Source of the DNA: Clavaria fumosa
Lineage: Eukaryota; Basidiomycota; Agaricomycetes; Agaricales; Clavariaceae
DNA: 64,000 bases
NCBI GenBank assembly: GCA_951802425.1
Contig: OX637796.1
Location: 1,426,001 to 1,490,000, forward strand
Direction of reading: 5' to 3'
Numbering within the stretch: the stretch's first letter is position 1; every line of letters starts with the position of its first letter. The notes beneath the pieces are model-generated. The model saw only the letters and a program-made list of their open reading frames with translations. It made no database searches and was not told the origin of the DNA. Below are positions 35,224 through 45,324 of this stretch, in pieces. A program made the position numbers and the translations under genes.

Positions 35224-36415
35224 ATGACTCGTGGACGCCGTGTGTCAGAGGATCTCCGCCGCATCGTCATCCATATGGCAACTGCTCTCTCTTGCAACGT
35301 CGATGCTATCAACAAGCTCACCCTCATTCCTTGTCGGACTATCGAACGCATACTATCGACACACCAGCAAGGCCAACAAGTCCCACCCAGAAGTTCTGTG
35401 CAGCTCTGTGGTCGCAGGAGGGCATTGGACTACGATGATCTTGCTGTGCGTTCTCTGCCAGTTTCCCTTTGCAGCCTAACTGATATGTATCTGGCAGTTC
35501 CTTCGACGTCTCCTGCTGCATCGCAATGACTTATACCTTTCTGAGTTGAAGGAATATCTTTCAGAGATGTCTGGTAAGACTGTGAGTGAAACGACGGTAT
35601 GGCACTCCTTGCGTCGGTCAGGATTTCAGATGAAAAAGGTATGCCTTTAGTACTCTAAGAACGCACTGAGATTACTTGAATATCCTCCCCCAGATCTCAA
35701 GGGAGGCTGCAGAACGAAGTGAAGAGCTGAGGACGGCGTACTGTACACGCATTGGCCTCAAATATGAACCGGAACAGCTGGTATTTGTCGATGAGAGCGC
35801 CTGTGACTGACGAACATATGTTAGAGGTCAGGCTTGGGCATTGGAGGGACAGCGAGCATCCAGGAAGGTTTTTTTTGTTCGAGGAAAACGGTGAGAGCAC
35901 ATTTATTCAAATTCCTGTGAACTGAAAATGATACTGGCCAGATATTCTATCCTTCCGGCACTAACGTTGGATGGGATGCTTCATTGCAAGATTGTTGAAG
36001 GGTCTTTTGATGCGCAGCTCTTCTTGTGCTTCATTTCAGAACTACTTAACTGCATGTGGGCTTTTCCGGGCAAGAAGTCTGTGATTATTATGGACAATTG
36101 CTGTATCCACAAATCCCCTGAAGTCATTGAGATGATTTATGCGCGGTAAGGTTGCAAGGATCCCCTTTCACCATTGCTGACATCTTTTGCAGTGGAATGC
36201 ATGTGGAATTCCTCCCTCCTTATTCGCCAGACTTCAACCCCATCAAACTTGCCTTTTCGGTCATCAAGAAATGGCTTCAACGTGACGAAAGGCATGTTGA
36301 AGGACTTTGGAGACAGGCAAATGATACAAACGTGTATGCTCATCTCTTCAAAACTGTATACTCTATCTCCTCTCAAGCAGCGCATGGTTTCTTCCATCAT
36401 TGTCGATATGTGTAG
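35224..36415 (+). pseudogene. Transposase of element 2, inactivated (nonsense codon and catalytic Glu to Lys)
   Basis: It is homologous to the transposase at 26602-27786, with the same exon layout. The start is MTRGRRVSEDLRRI at 35224. Introns are 35446-35497, 35639-35693, 35891-35941 and 36146-36192. The first catalytic Asp is present (FVDESACD), but the next codon is TGA (35808-35810) where the relative has Arg. The second Asp is present (IIMDNCCIH). The third catalytic residue is Lys in SPDFNPIKLAFS instead of Glu. The protein would end HHCRYV at 36415. Both lesions make it non-functional. Frames elsewhere are intact, so decay is limited. Confidence 0.88.
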
Positions 36416-36508
36416 CACGTAGCTTGAAATCACAAATTTGCTTTCATTGCATTACTATTCACAATGAACAAAGAGATACTTGAACGAATGAATGAAGGAA
36501 CTGGTCTC

Positions 36509-38464
36509 CTAGATATGCAACTTCTGGCCTTTCTTGAGCTTTTGAATGTCTTTGTGAGCAAAGTGCAGTATCCTACGTCCTGTCCCAATCTCCATTCTGG
36601 TGCAAATCTGCAGGAGATCGGCAGCCTGCAACTCTACAAAATCATCCAGCCGAAGGAGCCACTTCCCGATCAGCGCATCCACGTACTGCGCATAATTCTC
36701 ACCATCACGTCCACCGACAAAATCTCTATCACAAAATTCAAGCCAAGCCTTCGAATCAGGATAAAGCACCAGCAATTCATTACCTGCCAGATTGGCCACA
36801 AGTTGGTCATTGGAAAATGGGCAGTAACGAAAGCCGTCTGTGTCCTGAGTCTGTGGGGGGGCACTTTGGTTCAATGGCAGCAGTTGGTATCCTGGAGGAA
36901 TTTGGAAAGGCATGTAAGGAGAGGGAAAGCCGAATGCTCCCAATTGTGGCAGCATGAAGGGATTGAAGTTGAGATTGGGCATGGTCTGTTGCAAAGGGAG
37001 GGGCATGCCAGAGACGGCCATATTCGGTTGCATCGCCATGGTAGCCTGTGGTAGTCCGACTGTCTGGGGCATGGCTTGAACTGGTACGGAAGCGCCTGCC
37101 ACCTAGCAGCAGAATTAGACATTGAACAAACGGCCTAAAGGTGGAGTTTACCTGTGTCTGCATTGCGATAACAGGAGTGGGTGGAGCTGGGATCAGTGTT
37201 GGGAGGGGCGGATTTGGGGTTGCCATCACAGGTTCCGAAGACAGGCTATTTGTACGCTTGCATTTTGGCACATGGTCATACAGCTTCAGTTGCGCAGGGG
37301 GTTTCTCTATGCCCACCCCTTCAAAATTCCTAGTCTGAATGGTGTCAGCTGCGCAAATAAACAACAAGAACAAGAAAAGCTCACAATAAGCTCAGCCCAT
37401 TGTGCAATCTGAGCTATGGTGAATGGTTCGTGTGTGCCATCACTTCGTACATAATCAGCAATCTTGTGCTCGTTGCAATGGTGACGACTATTGATCTCTT
37501 GAATGATTGAGTTCAACTTTGCATCACGCACTGCAGCTGCTACCGCATCTCGATTTTCTGTGTGCACAGAAGTTGCTGGCCCAGACTTCTTTGAAGGCTA
37601 TTGGGGAGGAGTAAAATTCAAGACAAGCATGGAACAGAGACAAGAAATGAATCTGTTACCTTTGGGACACTGTCTTTATCAGAGCGAAGATCAAAAAGCT
37701 GAATAGAGATATCCTTCACCTTTTTCTTTGCTATTTGCTCGGTGCACCATATCTGAGTGTCTGCCTTCAACTTTTCAAATGCATCAGCATCATCGAGGAT
37801 TTTTGGGGTAGCCTTTTGGTTGGATTTGACTTTCCATGGTAAAACGTAGCCAAGCACAAGAGATGAGGAGTGACAATCCATAATACGAGCGACATTATCA
37901 ACAAAAAGCGACCAGGTCCAAATACTCTTGGCAGACAAGTCTCGAGAGTATTTACCACAGGGGACTTCAAACGTAATCTGATATGGGGGTGGAAGATCAG
38001 GAGGCGGTGTGATCTCCTCATCTGGTAACTCATCAGCAAGGCCGGCAGCTTCAGGAAATTCTTGTCAAGATAAATAAAGGTTCTCAGTAAAGGAGGGACC
38101 ACACATACCAGTAGAGATGTCTTGATCTTCACCATGATCCTTCTCGAGTACTCTAAGTGTGCTATGAGCAACATCGTAGAAGCTAGCCTCTGCTTCTTCA
38201 TCATCATTCTCATCGTCATCTGCCTCTTCAACCTCAAGTATAGCTGACATCTTCGCACTCGGTTTCTTGACTCGTTTGTGCTGATATGAGAAAGGGTGAT
38301 GGGTAAGACATGTAATTAGTGAGGAAATAAAAAAATACCTGTGTTGCTTCTCCAGATAGACTGTGCGGAGCATTTTTCTTCGGTCGCCCAACCGTTTTGG
38401 ATGGTTTTGTGGAAACTTGAGCAGTAGTTTTCAGATGTGATTGGCCATTTCTCTGATTGCCCAT
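36509..38464 (-). CDS. Transposon accessory protein of element 2, SAM-like C-terminal region (6 exons, ~562 aa)
   Basis: This is a relative of the protein at 21860-23530. The start is MGNQRNGQSHLKTT at 38464. A basic AT-hook-like stretch (GRPKK), an acidic linker and the shared block follow (CGKYSRDLSAKS, LVLGYVLPWKVKSNQKATPK, DISIQLFDLRSD). Next come a Cys/His patch (SRHHCNEHKIADYV), TIAQIAQWAELI, a long Met/Pro/Gln-rich linker and the C-terminal helical block (DSKAWLEFCDRD...MEIGTGRRILHFAHKD). Introns are 38281-38338, 38061-38108, 37598-37659, 37335-37384 and 37103-37151. Exon 4 is 213 nt, exactly as in element 1. The frame is open throughout, unlike its partner transposase. Retention of the same gene pair argues that it takes part in transposition or its control. 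Confidence 0.78.
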
Positions 38465-38499
38465 TGACAATCAAGGCAAAGACACAACTCAGGCCAGAT

Positions 38500-40440
38500 G
38501 AGCAAGACAACAAGCAGGACAATGAGCAACGCGAGGTAGGATGTCGAGCAGATGCAGGGTCACGTGTTGAAAGCACGGGCACACAAATCAGATGGGTTTA
38601 CTGCAAATTGCAAGACTACATACATGATCTTCTCGTGCTGTGTCTCCTGCGCATACATGAGCATTTCCTCATCACAAGCTACATTAGTGGTACCTAACTA
38701 GGCATTCTGTGCAACCCTGTTTTCTCTATGCAGGGTTGGTGAAGACCTTCTGATGGCCAACGCAGTGGGACTTGCCCGCGTAACTGAGATGATAGACGTG
38801 ATCTCTTTCTCTGTGCTACCACGGCGTCCCATGAGGTGCACACAGAGCCAGCGGTGATGAACTAGAATCTCAGCTTCCTCCAATGCGTGCTCTGGAGTAT
38901 GAGTAGATGGTTCTGGGTAGTTATTGTCTGTCAGAGGCCTCTATCATGGGGCACAAGTGATTAGGTGGACATACTGAAGATGCGGCTTTTTGACGAAGTT
39001 CTGCAGCAGCATGGATGTCCCCTTCTTTAGCGAGCCGCAGCTCATAGTCGAAATTGGAGTGGAGAGGTTGTCATATGCTTTGTTATTTCTTCCGGTGCTC
39101 TCTATACTCTCTGGCTGATCAATGCAGGATGTGGAAGCGGATGGATGGTGGAGGGTTACTTACAGGACAGTCTCAAGTCTGTGCAAGGAGAAGTCCTGCA
39201 GCACGATGCAGCATGGTCATCGCTGAGCGCCAGCCCTGACAATGATGGGTGTGCCCAGAAGTGGTGATGATCACCCTGTGTGCAACGTGATGAGGCCCAT
39301 GGCATATCCAGCTGCCTCACCAGCGAGAGCCGAGTCCATAAATAGGGTTTGCTTGAGGTCGTCATATGCTTCGTTATTTCGTCCGGTGCTCTGTATACTC
39401 TCGGGCTGATCAATGCAGGATGTGGAAGTGGATGGATGGCGGAGGGTTACTTACAGGACAGCCTAAAATCTGCGCAAGGAGAAGTCATGCAGCACAGCGC
39501 AGCGCTCGGCCTTGGTATTGCAGGAATGGGTGCCTTCTGAATAAGCAGCACCTTGTAGTCGGCTTTCGCCAGCAAACGATGGGAGGTAGGGACCGAGGAT
39601 AGTCGTACCTTCTTCTAAGCCCTTGTGTATCACTCCCAAAGCTGCCATCGCCGAAAAATTGGCCCAATCGGAGGCTATACCCAGCCACTCGAGATGGTCG
39701 CATAAGAATGTGTCTGATGTGGTCCCAGTGTGCATGAAAGCACTTCATAGCACGAGAGCATTGTGGTAGATAGAGAACCGAAGCTCCAGAATGTCCTGTG
39801 CATAGAGCTCAACTCTTCAGTCATTCACTATCCGATAAATAGTGACTCACCTTCATATGTGCATATCGATCTTGTTGTTGTGTCTGAGGAATTCGAAGCA
39901 TAATCTGATCGACTCTTATCCGGTGAGAAGTCATCAAATACCTAGAACTTGCATGTATCAGGATGAGTAACAGGAATGAGAAAACGCTGGAGACACGCAG
40001 CGTCGCCCTGAGGCAACTCGTTGCGAAGACTTTCCAAGAAATCCTGGCTACCATCTTCTGTGACATCGAAGGTGAGCTGATATGCTAGGAGTTTCTTGTG
40101 TGGTACCAGGGATTTCAGCAAAGAGACAGTGAGCGTTGGGCTACTCGAAGTCGAGGAAGGTGAGTTGGAAGGGTAGAAGGAGGCACGGTGGCGATCGCTG
40201 CGACTGTCTGAGTGTGTGTGAAGATGCGGCCAGGGCGATGGGCAAGAGAAGACTGACTTGAATGTATTTGGTATGAATTGGCGGATGTGCACATGCAGCC
40301 CGGGTATCGCAGAGGTGAGGTAGAATGTGCAGGAACCTGGAGGAGGGTGGGCGCTAGCTGTTGCGATCATCCATCGGGAAGTGTTGTTGGGGCGCAAACG
40401 GTGGAGCAATGGCCCAAGCGCCCCAACCATGGTCACAGAC
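38500..40440 (-). pseudogene. RPN2: RPN2 fragment forming the right arm of element 2
   Basis: Read leftward, it gives KLLAYQLTFDVTEDGSQDFL (about 40100-40030), ESLRNELPQGDA, HSALTF-like sequence, MHTGTTSDTFLCDHLEWLG, YTLGLINAGCGSG, GEVMQHSAALGLGIAGMGA and MYAQETQHEKI. It is the inverted counterpart of the left arm and includes an exon missing there. It stops about 36 bp upstream of the accessory gene start codon, so captured RPN2 intron sequence sits where the promoter should be. Stop codons and an internal duplication (39066-39180 against 39366-39470) show it is not a working gene. Confidence 0.78.
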
Positions 40441-40975
40441 CAATGGTGGGACTGGGGCCATTGGTAGCAGCTGGGCAGGGGATGGCAGCAACGGCAGGGC
40501 AGGAGCAGCAGGGTGGGGAGCGGGTGGCAGGCGGTGGCAGGAGGGCTGGTGGCTGGTGGCAGCAGGGCAGGGAGAAGGAGCAGCAGGGGCAGGGCATAGC
40601 AGTAGTGCGGGGAATGGCAGCGGCAGCAAGGCGGGAGCAGCGGGGTGGGGAGCGGGTGGCAGGCAGTGGCAGAAGGGCGGGCGGCGGGTGGCGGCAGAAG
40701 GGCGGGCAGTGGGTCGGCGGCAGAAGGGCGGGTGGCAGGTGGCAGCAGAAGGGCAGAGGCGGGTGGCAGGTGGCAGCAGAAGGGCAGAGGTGGGTGGCAG
40801 CAGCAGAAGGGCAGAGGCGGGTGGCAGCAGCAGGGTGGGCAGTGGGTGGCAGCAGCAGGGCGGGTGGCAGGTGGCAGCAGAAGGGCAGAGGCAGGTGACG
40901 GCAGAAGGGCGGGCAGTGGGTGGCAGCAGCAGGGCAGGCGGCAGGTGTCAGCAAGTGGGATGCATGATGGTGAGG
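40440..40975. repeat. Purine-rich minisatellite (GGCAGCAGAAGGGC-type units)
   Basis: Degenerate tandem units such as ggtggcagcagaagggc recur for more than 500 bp. Long open frames on both strands here are by-products of base composition. It directly adjoins the outer end of element 2. Confidence 0.8.
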
Positions 40976-41456
40976 GTGATGCATGAGGGTGGATGGGGTG
41001 ATGCATCTCTCCTTTCTCTGTCATGCATTATCTGTGCTGGGGTGATGCATCCCTGCCTTCATGTAATGCATTAGTTTTGGTAATGGTAGCTTGCCATCTC
41101 CCATGCATCACGCACTTATGGCAATTGCCATAAAATGTTGCATTAAATCACTTGAATCGCCTGGGGATCCTTGACCCACAAATTCCATTATAGCAGTGCC
41201 AATTGTCAGGGTATTGTTATGGAAACTGTTAACTATCATAACTCAGTCAATTCTTGTCTGTTTGGATGTATAAGGACTCATTTCAATCAGAAATGACTGC
41301 TCTACATCCTGATTACTATAAACTGTGAAAAACCCACAAGTGCACTTGTGAGATGCCTTAGATGAATACCATCAGGAAAAAGAACCCCCAGCAGTAGATA
41401 TCAGCATAGACTATGTAGACTACACAGACTGTACAGACCACTGTAGCATATGTAGT
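40976..41456. other. Unassigned AT-rich spacer
   Basis: A short run with several gatgcat phrases (40970-41110) precedes sequence I cannot identify. No coding evidence. Confidence 0.3.
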
Positions 41457-43722
41457 TGTTAGGGCCTGTCCTGTCTTGTAAATAGCACCATAAGTTGATT
41501 TGTTGGTGACTGATCCTGAGAACTCGCTAAGACCAATCAACTGTTGAGCACAATCGAGAATACTCAGTCCCAGAAGGTCGCAAAGACATCTGATGAAGTG
41601 TAAGAATGGGAAAGGACAAGTTGAGAGAAAAGAGATGTTGCTGAGAAGGTTGCAAAGTTGACTGACAAAGCGCAAAAGAGAAATAGACAAGTTGGGAGAA
41701 ACAGATACAACTGAGAAGGTCGCAAAGTCAACCAACAAAGTGTAAAGAAGGAGATAGACGAGATGGGAGAAAGAGATGTTGTTACGAAGGTCATGAGTAG
41801 TCGCGATGGCATCAGGAGATGTGTCGGTGAAGGCAATGACTGTGCCAACCAACAGGAGAACCTGTAGGGTTCAGAGAATCAGTACCAAGACAAAGTAAGG
41901 GAAATACTTAGGCACGTGAGTTGTACGAGTGCAGAGGACAAGTTTAGAAAGAAGCAGAGTAGTCTTGGTGTTATTGAGGTCACCAAGTGAGACAAGACCT
42001 ATCAATTGTGGTGGTTCCAAGCTCAAAGGGTGTAATAGCCTCAAGCTTAAACCAAAGTGTGTCAATATCAAGTCTACAGTACTGTATGTACATGCGAGAC
42101 TTATATACATGCGTACAGAAGGTATAACAGAAAAGGAAAAGTACAGAGGTTGCCAAGCAACAAGACTATAGTAGTACGGGGTATGTTTAGTCATAAAGTG
42201 ACTATGTGCATGTTCTACTAAGGTTGCAAGGGGTTAGGAATGCATAAGTAAGGTTGCAAAGATGACCTGTCATGGGTCGTGACCTAGTTAAATAAGTCTA
42301 TAACTATGGAGGGACTCTCGGATCATAAGCAACATAGTTATAGGCAACTGAGTGTCAGGACCCATTCATTTTTCCCTTGCCCAAGCTGACTCTACCAACA
42401 CCTACGAACCTCCCAATGGCCCTCTACAACCTCACGAGCCCCTTTACACACTTCTGGAACCTGCCGTCCCCTTCCAGAAGCCTCTCTGACCTTTCCCACC
42501 CTTACACGACACTCATGACCACCAGGCTGTACTCGTGACACCCTTCCCTATCGCACCTTATGCGTACCTACCACCTGAACCCACCATCTCGATGCACAAC
42601 ATGCCGTTGTGCATCTTCTTCAGCCAGCACGTGACTTGCCACTCGGCACCCTCAGCACTACCACTACCAGTGCCAATACATTATCAGCATTATGACCATT
42701 ACCCGCGTTACCAGCATTACCCACATGACCTCCTGCCCAAGGTTACCTGCATCACTACCATCACCCATGTGACCACTCTTATTACCTCATGACCTTAACA
42801 CTCAAATGCACCACCAATGGTCAGCTGTATATTCCTTTCAAATATGCTCCCCTTTCTCTCCTCAGTCGTCTATAACTACGTTACATATGATCCGAGAATC
42901 CCCCCATAGTTATAGTTATGTATATACTTATTTAACCAGGTTGCGACTCATGACAGGTCATCTTCACAACCTTACCTATGCATCCCTAACCCCTTGCAAC
43001 CTTAGTAGAGCACATGCCTAGTTACTATACAACTAAACATACCCCACACTACTATAGTTCTGTTGCCTGGCAACCTCTGTACTTTTCCTCTTTCGTTATA
43101 CTCTTCTGTACGCATGTATATAAGTCTTGCATGTACTTCTCATACTGTAGACTTGATATTGATGCACTTTGGTTAAGCTTGAGGTTATTACGCCCTTTGA
43201 GCTTGGAACCACCATGATTGATAGGTCTTGTCTCGCTTGGTGACCTCGACAACACCAAGACACACTCTGCTTCATTCTAACTCATTCTCTGTGCTCATAT
43301 AAACTTGCGCACCTGAGTATTCTCTCTTATTTGTCTTGGTACTGATTCCTTTGAACCCCACAGGTTCTTTCATTGGTTGGCAAAGTCATTGCCTTCACCG
43401 ACACATCTCTCGACACCATCGCAACTACCTGCAACTCTCTCAATATCGTCTCTTTCTCCCACTTCATCTATTTCTCTTTCTACACTTCATTGGTCGACCT
43501 CATGACCTTCTCAGCAGCATCCCTTCTATCCCAACTCGTCTTTTTCCTCTTCACACTTCGTCTACCAACTTCACAACCTTCCCAGCAACACATCCTTGCG
43601 ACCTTCCGGGACTGAGCATTCTCGACTGTGCTCAACAGTTGATTGGTCTTAGTGAGTTTCCAGGATCAGTCACCAACAAGTCGACCTTCAGTACTATTTA
43701 CAAGACAGGACAGGCCCTAACA
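41457..43722. repeat. Large inverted repeat (arms ~0.9 kb, loop ~0.5 kb) with LTR-like ends
   Basis: Sequence 41457-42352 matches the reverse complement of 42861-43722. For example, TGTTAGGGCCTGTCCTGTC opens the left arm and its complement closes the right. The central 42353-42860 is single-copy and C-rich. The ends TGTTAG/CTAACA look like LTR termini, and a Gag-like reading frame follows the right arm. It may therefore be two oppositely oriented LTRs rather than one DNA element. No target duplication is seen. Confidence 0.7.
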
Positions 43723-44180
43723 TAATATCAAGTCTCCCCTTCACCCCACCACTCAACACCCAGAACCATTTATTATGTCTACCAGTCACACTCCTCCCCA
43801 ACCTATTACTCACCACTTCCAGACATGTACCAGCAGCTGCACAATTACTCCTATGGCCTTGGAGGTAACTCGCAAGCTGCTTACTACTGTCCAAGAATGA
43901 CCAGCATCTGTCATTCAGTCACAACTTGAAGAACCCGCCCAAATCACTCTGAGCCACACTTCATCCCCACATGAAGAAGCCAAGTCCCTTGTGGAACAGC
44001 TTGGCTACCCACACTTCGACTGCCCTCGCCACCACACCTACCAAATCCTTAACAATACTCGCCGCCAGTACAAAGCGGGAACCCTTGACGAAGAACTGGT
44101 GTACCTCATAGAGACCACAAACCTTTATGAGCCTTTGGTACGATTGACGGATGGATTCCATGCTAACCCACAGAACTGAC
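43723..44180 (+). pseudogene. Gag-like remnant following the LTR-like arm
   Basis: A broken frame downstream of the right arm includes EEAKSLVEQLGYPHFDCPRH, YQILNNTRRQYKAGTLDEEL and YLIETTNLYEPLVRLTDGFH. The position just after an LTR-like sequence suggests a retroelement leader and Gag. There is no knuckle or protease motif. One internal stop occurs near 43897. Low certainty. Confidence 0.4.
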
Positions 44181-45324
44181 TATACGAGAGTCAGCGACAG
44201 TACCCAGGAACCACTGACCACAGAGTTCCGACTCCTCCTGACCTGGATACTCCCTCGCGATGTAGTAGGCTGTACTGGTGTTGGCTGCAAATGGGTGTTC
44301 ACAGCCAGGTTCTTCAGGGGGTCTTATCACATGTCAGGGACACTAGACAGATCCTCGGAGGATACAGAGGTTGAGTGTCTATGGCTCAGAAAGAGTGAAT
44401 ATATGCTGTCCGGAATATTGGGTGTCAGATCCAGTGAATTCCAAAAATCAGCTCAAGGGTGCAAAGGGCTGGCAACGACGAAGGCCAGCAGATCAATGGG
44501 TATGACGAGGGGTGAGCCTGCTAAAGATCACAGCACAATGTGGGTGTTCAAAAAGCTGGATTTCCATAGAGTCCAGTACATACTTATGTACATTTTTCTA
44601 AGTACAGCAAATCCAATCCTATGGAAATCTCCGGAAGCTACAGAAGGCAATGCCATATTGTGTACAAGGTCATATAGGGGCCATAATTCATAAATGAGTC
44701 ATGCGGTTCGGAGGAATGAAATGTCTGATGACCAGCACATGTCTGGATCACTCGTAAAATGAAGGAAAACATAGCTGGTACAGCAAAGGGGTACTAGGAA
44801 CAATGGGCAAGGTACTGCAAAGGGTTTGAAACATTTAAACTAGTGGACACTTGAAAGGGAGCACAATATGAAATTTACAGCATAGTATATGAAATAAAGG
44901 AAGGGGAATGGAACAGCAAGTATGTCGAGTGCTGACCATGCTGGAGTGATGAAATAGAAAGGTGTAGGCGGTGTGTGTGACCTGCAGGCTGTGATCATCA
45001 CAGGGGATTGGAGACTGGAGAGTCCGATATCGGATGTTTATCAGACATTCCGGACGTTATCGGATAGTCTCAGATTGTTCTCGGGTGCTGTTGCCTTGGA
45101 TGCCAAAATATTCAGATAGTTGGTATCTGTCATGTCTCCTTGTTTAAACCATATATTATCCTTACATTCTTCTCCCAGGGGCTAAAAATGCAACCGCCCT
45201 TGGTTGCAACCAAATAAGGCCAAATAACCGTTTGTTGATTGTGAAGTACACGTTGTGTGGGTGCACATAGGTCCAAACACGCGCTTGTGCTTTCCTCTGA
45301 CAGCAACGCGTCAACTATTCAGCA
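44181..45324. other. Unassigned sequence with retroelement-like scraps
   Basis: Around 44310 the phrase ttcttcagggggtc resembles the polypurine tract beside a gypsy 3' LTR (compare 49122-49150 on the other strand). From 45010 to 45080 several TCGGA-rich phrases recall those at 47150-47180 and 48990-49040. No gene is supported. Confidence 0.3.

Larger units (their letters stand above)
28725..40440. mobile_element. Element 2: related two-gene Tc1-like element with long inverted arms made of RPN2 gene sequence
   Basis: Two inverted arms flank a transposase gene (35224-36415, +) and an accessory gene (36509-38464, -) that converge tail to tail. The left arm runs from about 28725 to 29345 and resumes at 34096-34980. 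It is split by a copia insertion. The right arm is about 38500-40440. Both arms carry pieces of the proteasome gene RPN2 reading inward. The left arm lacks about 480 bp present in the right (about 39855-40335). Outer boundaries are approximate because I found no target duplication there. Confidence 0.65.

Noticed and set aside
21452..40440. A single giant element (Starship-like) spanning both transposons and their cargo
   Set aside because: There is no tyrosine recombinase (DUF3435-type captain) gene. Each half has its own inverted repeats and transposase, and element 1 has its own TA duplication.
40278..41074. Long open frames on both strands (up to 360 codons) over the minisatellite
   Set aside because: They are rich in a few residues dictated by the repeat unit, and overlap in several frames on both strands. 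No splice signals or conserved blocks were seen.
43336..43725. 129-codon plus-strand frame in the inverted repeat
   Set aside because: A similar frame appears in the other arm simply because the sequence is duplicated. It has low-complexity Ser/Leu/Phe content and no recognisable domain.
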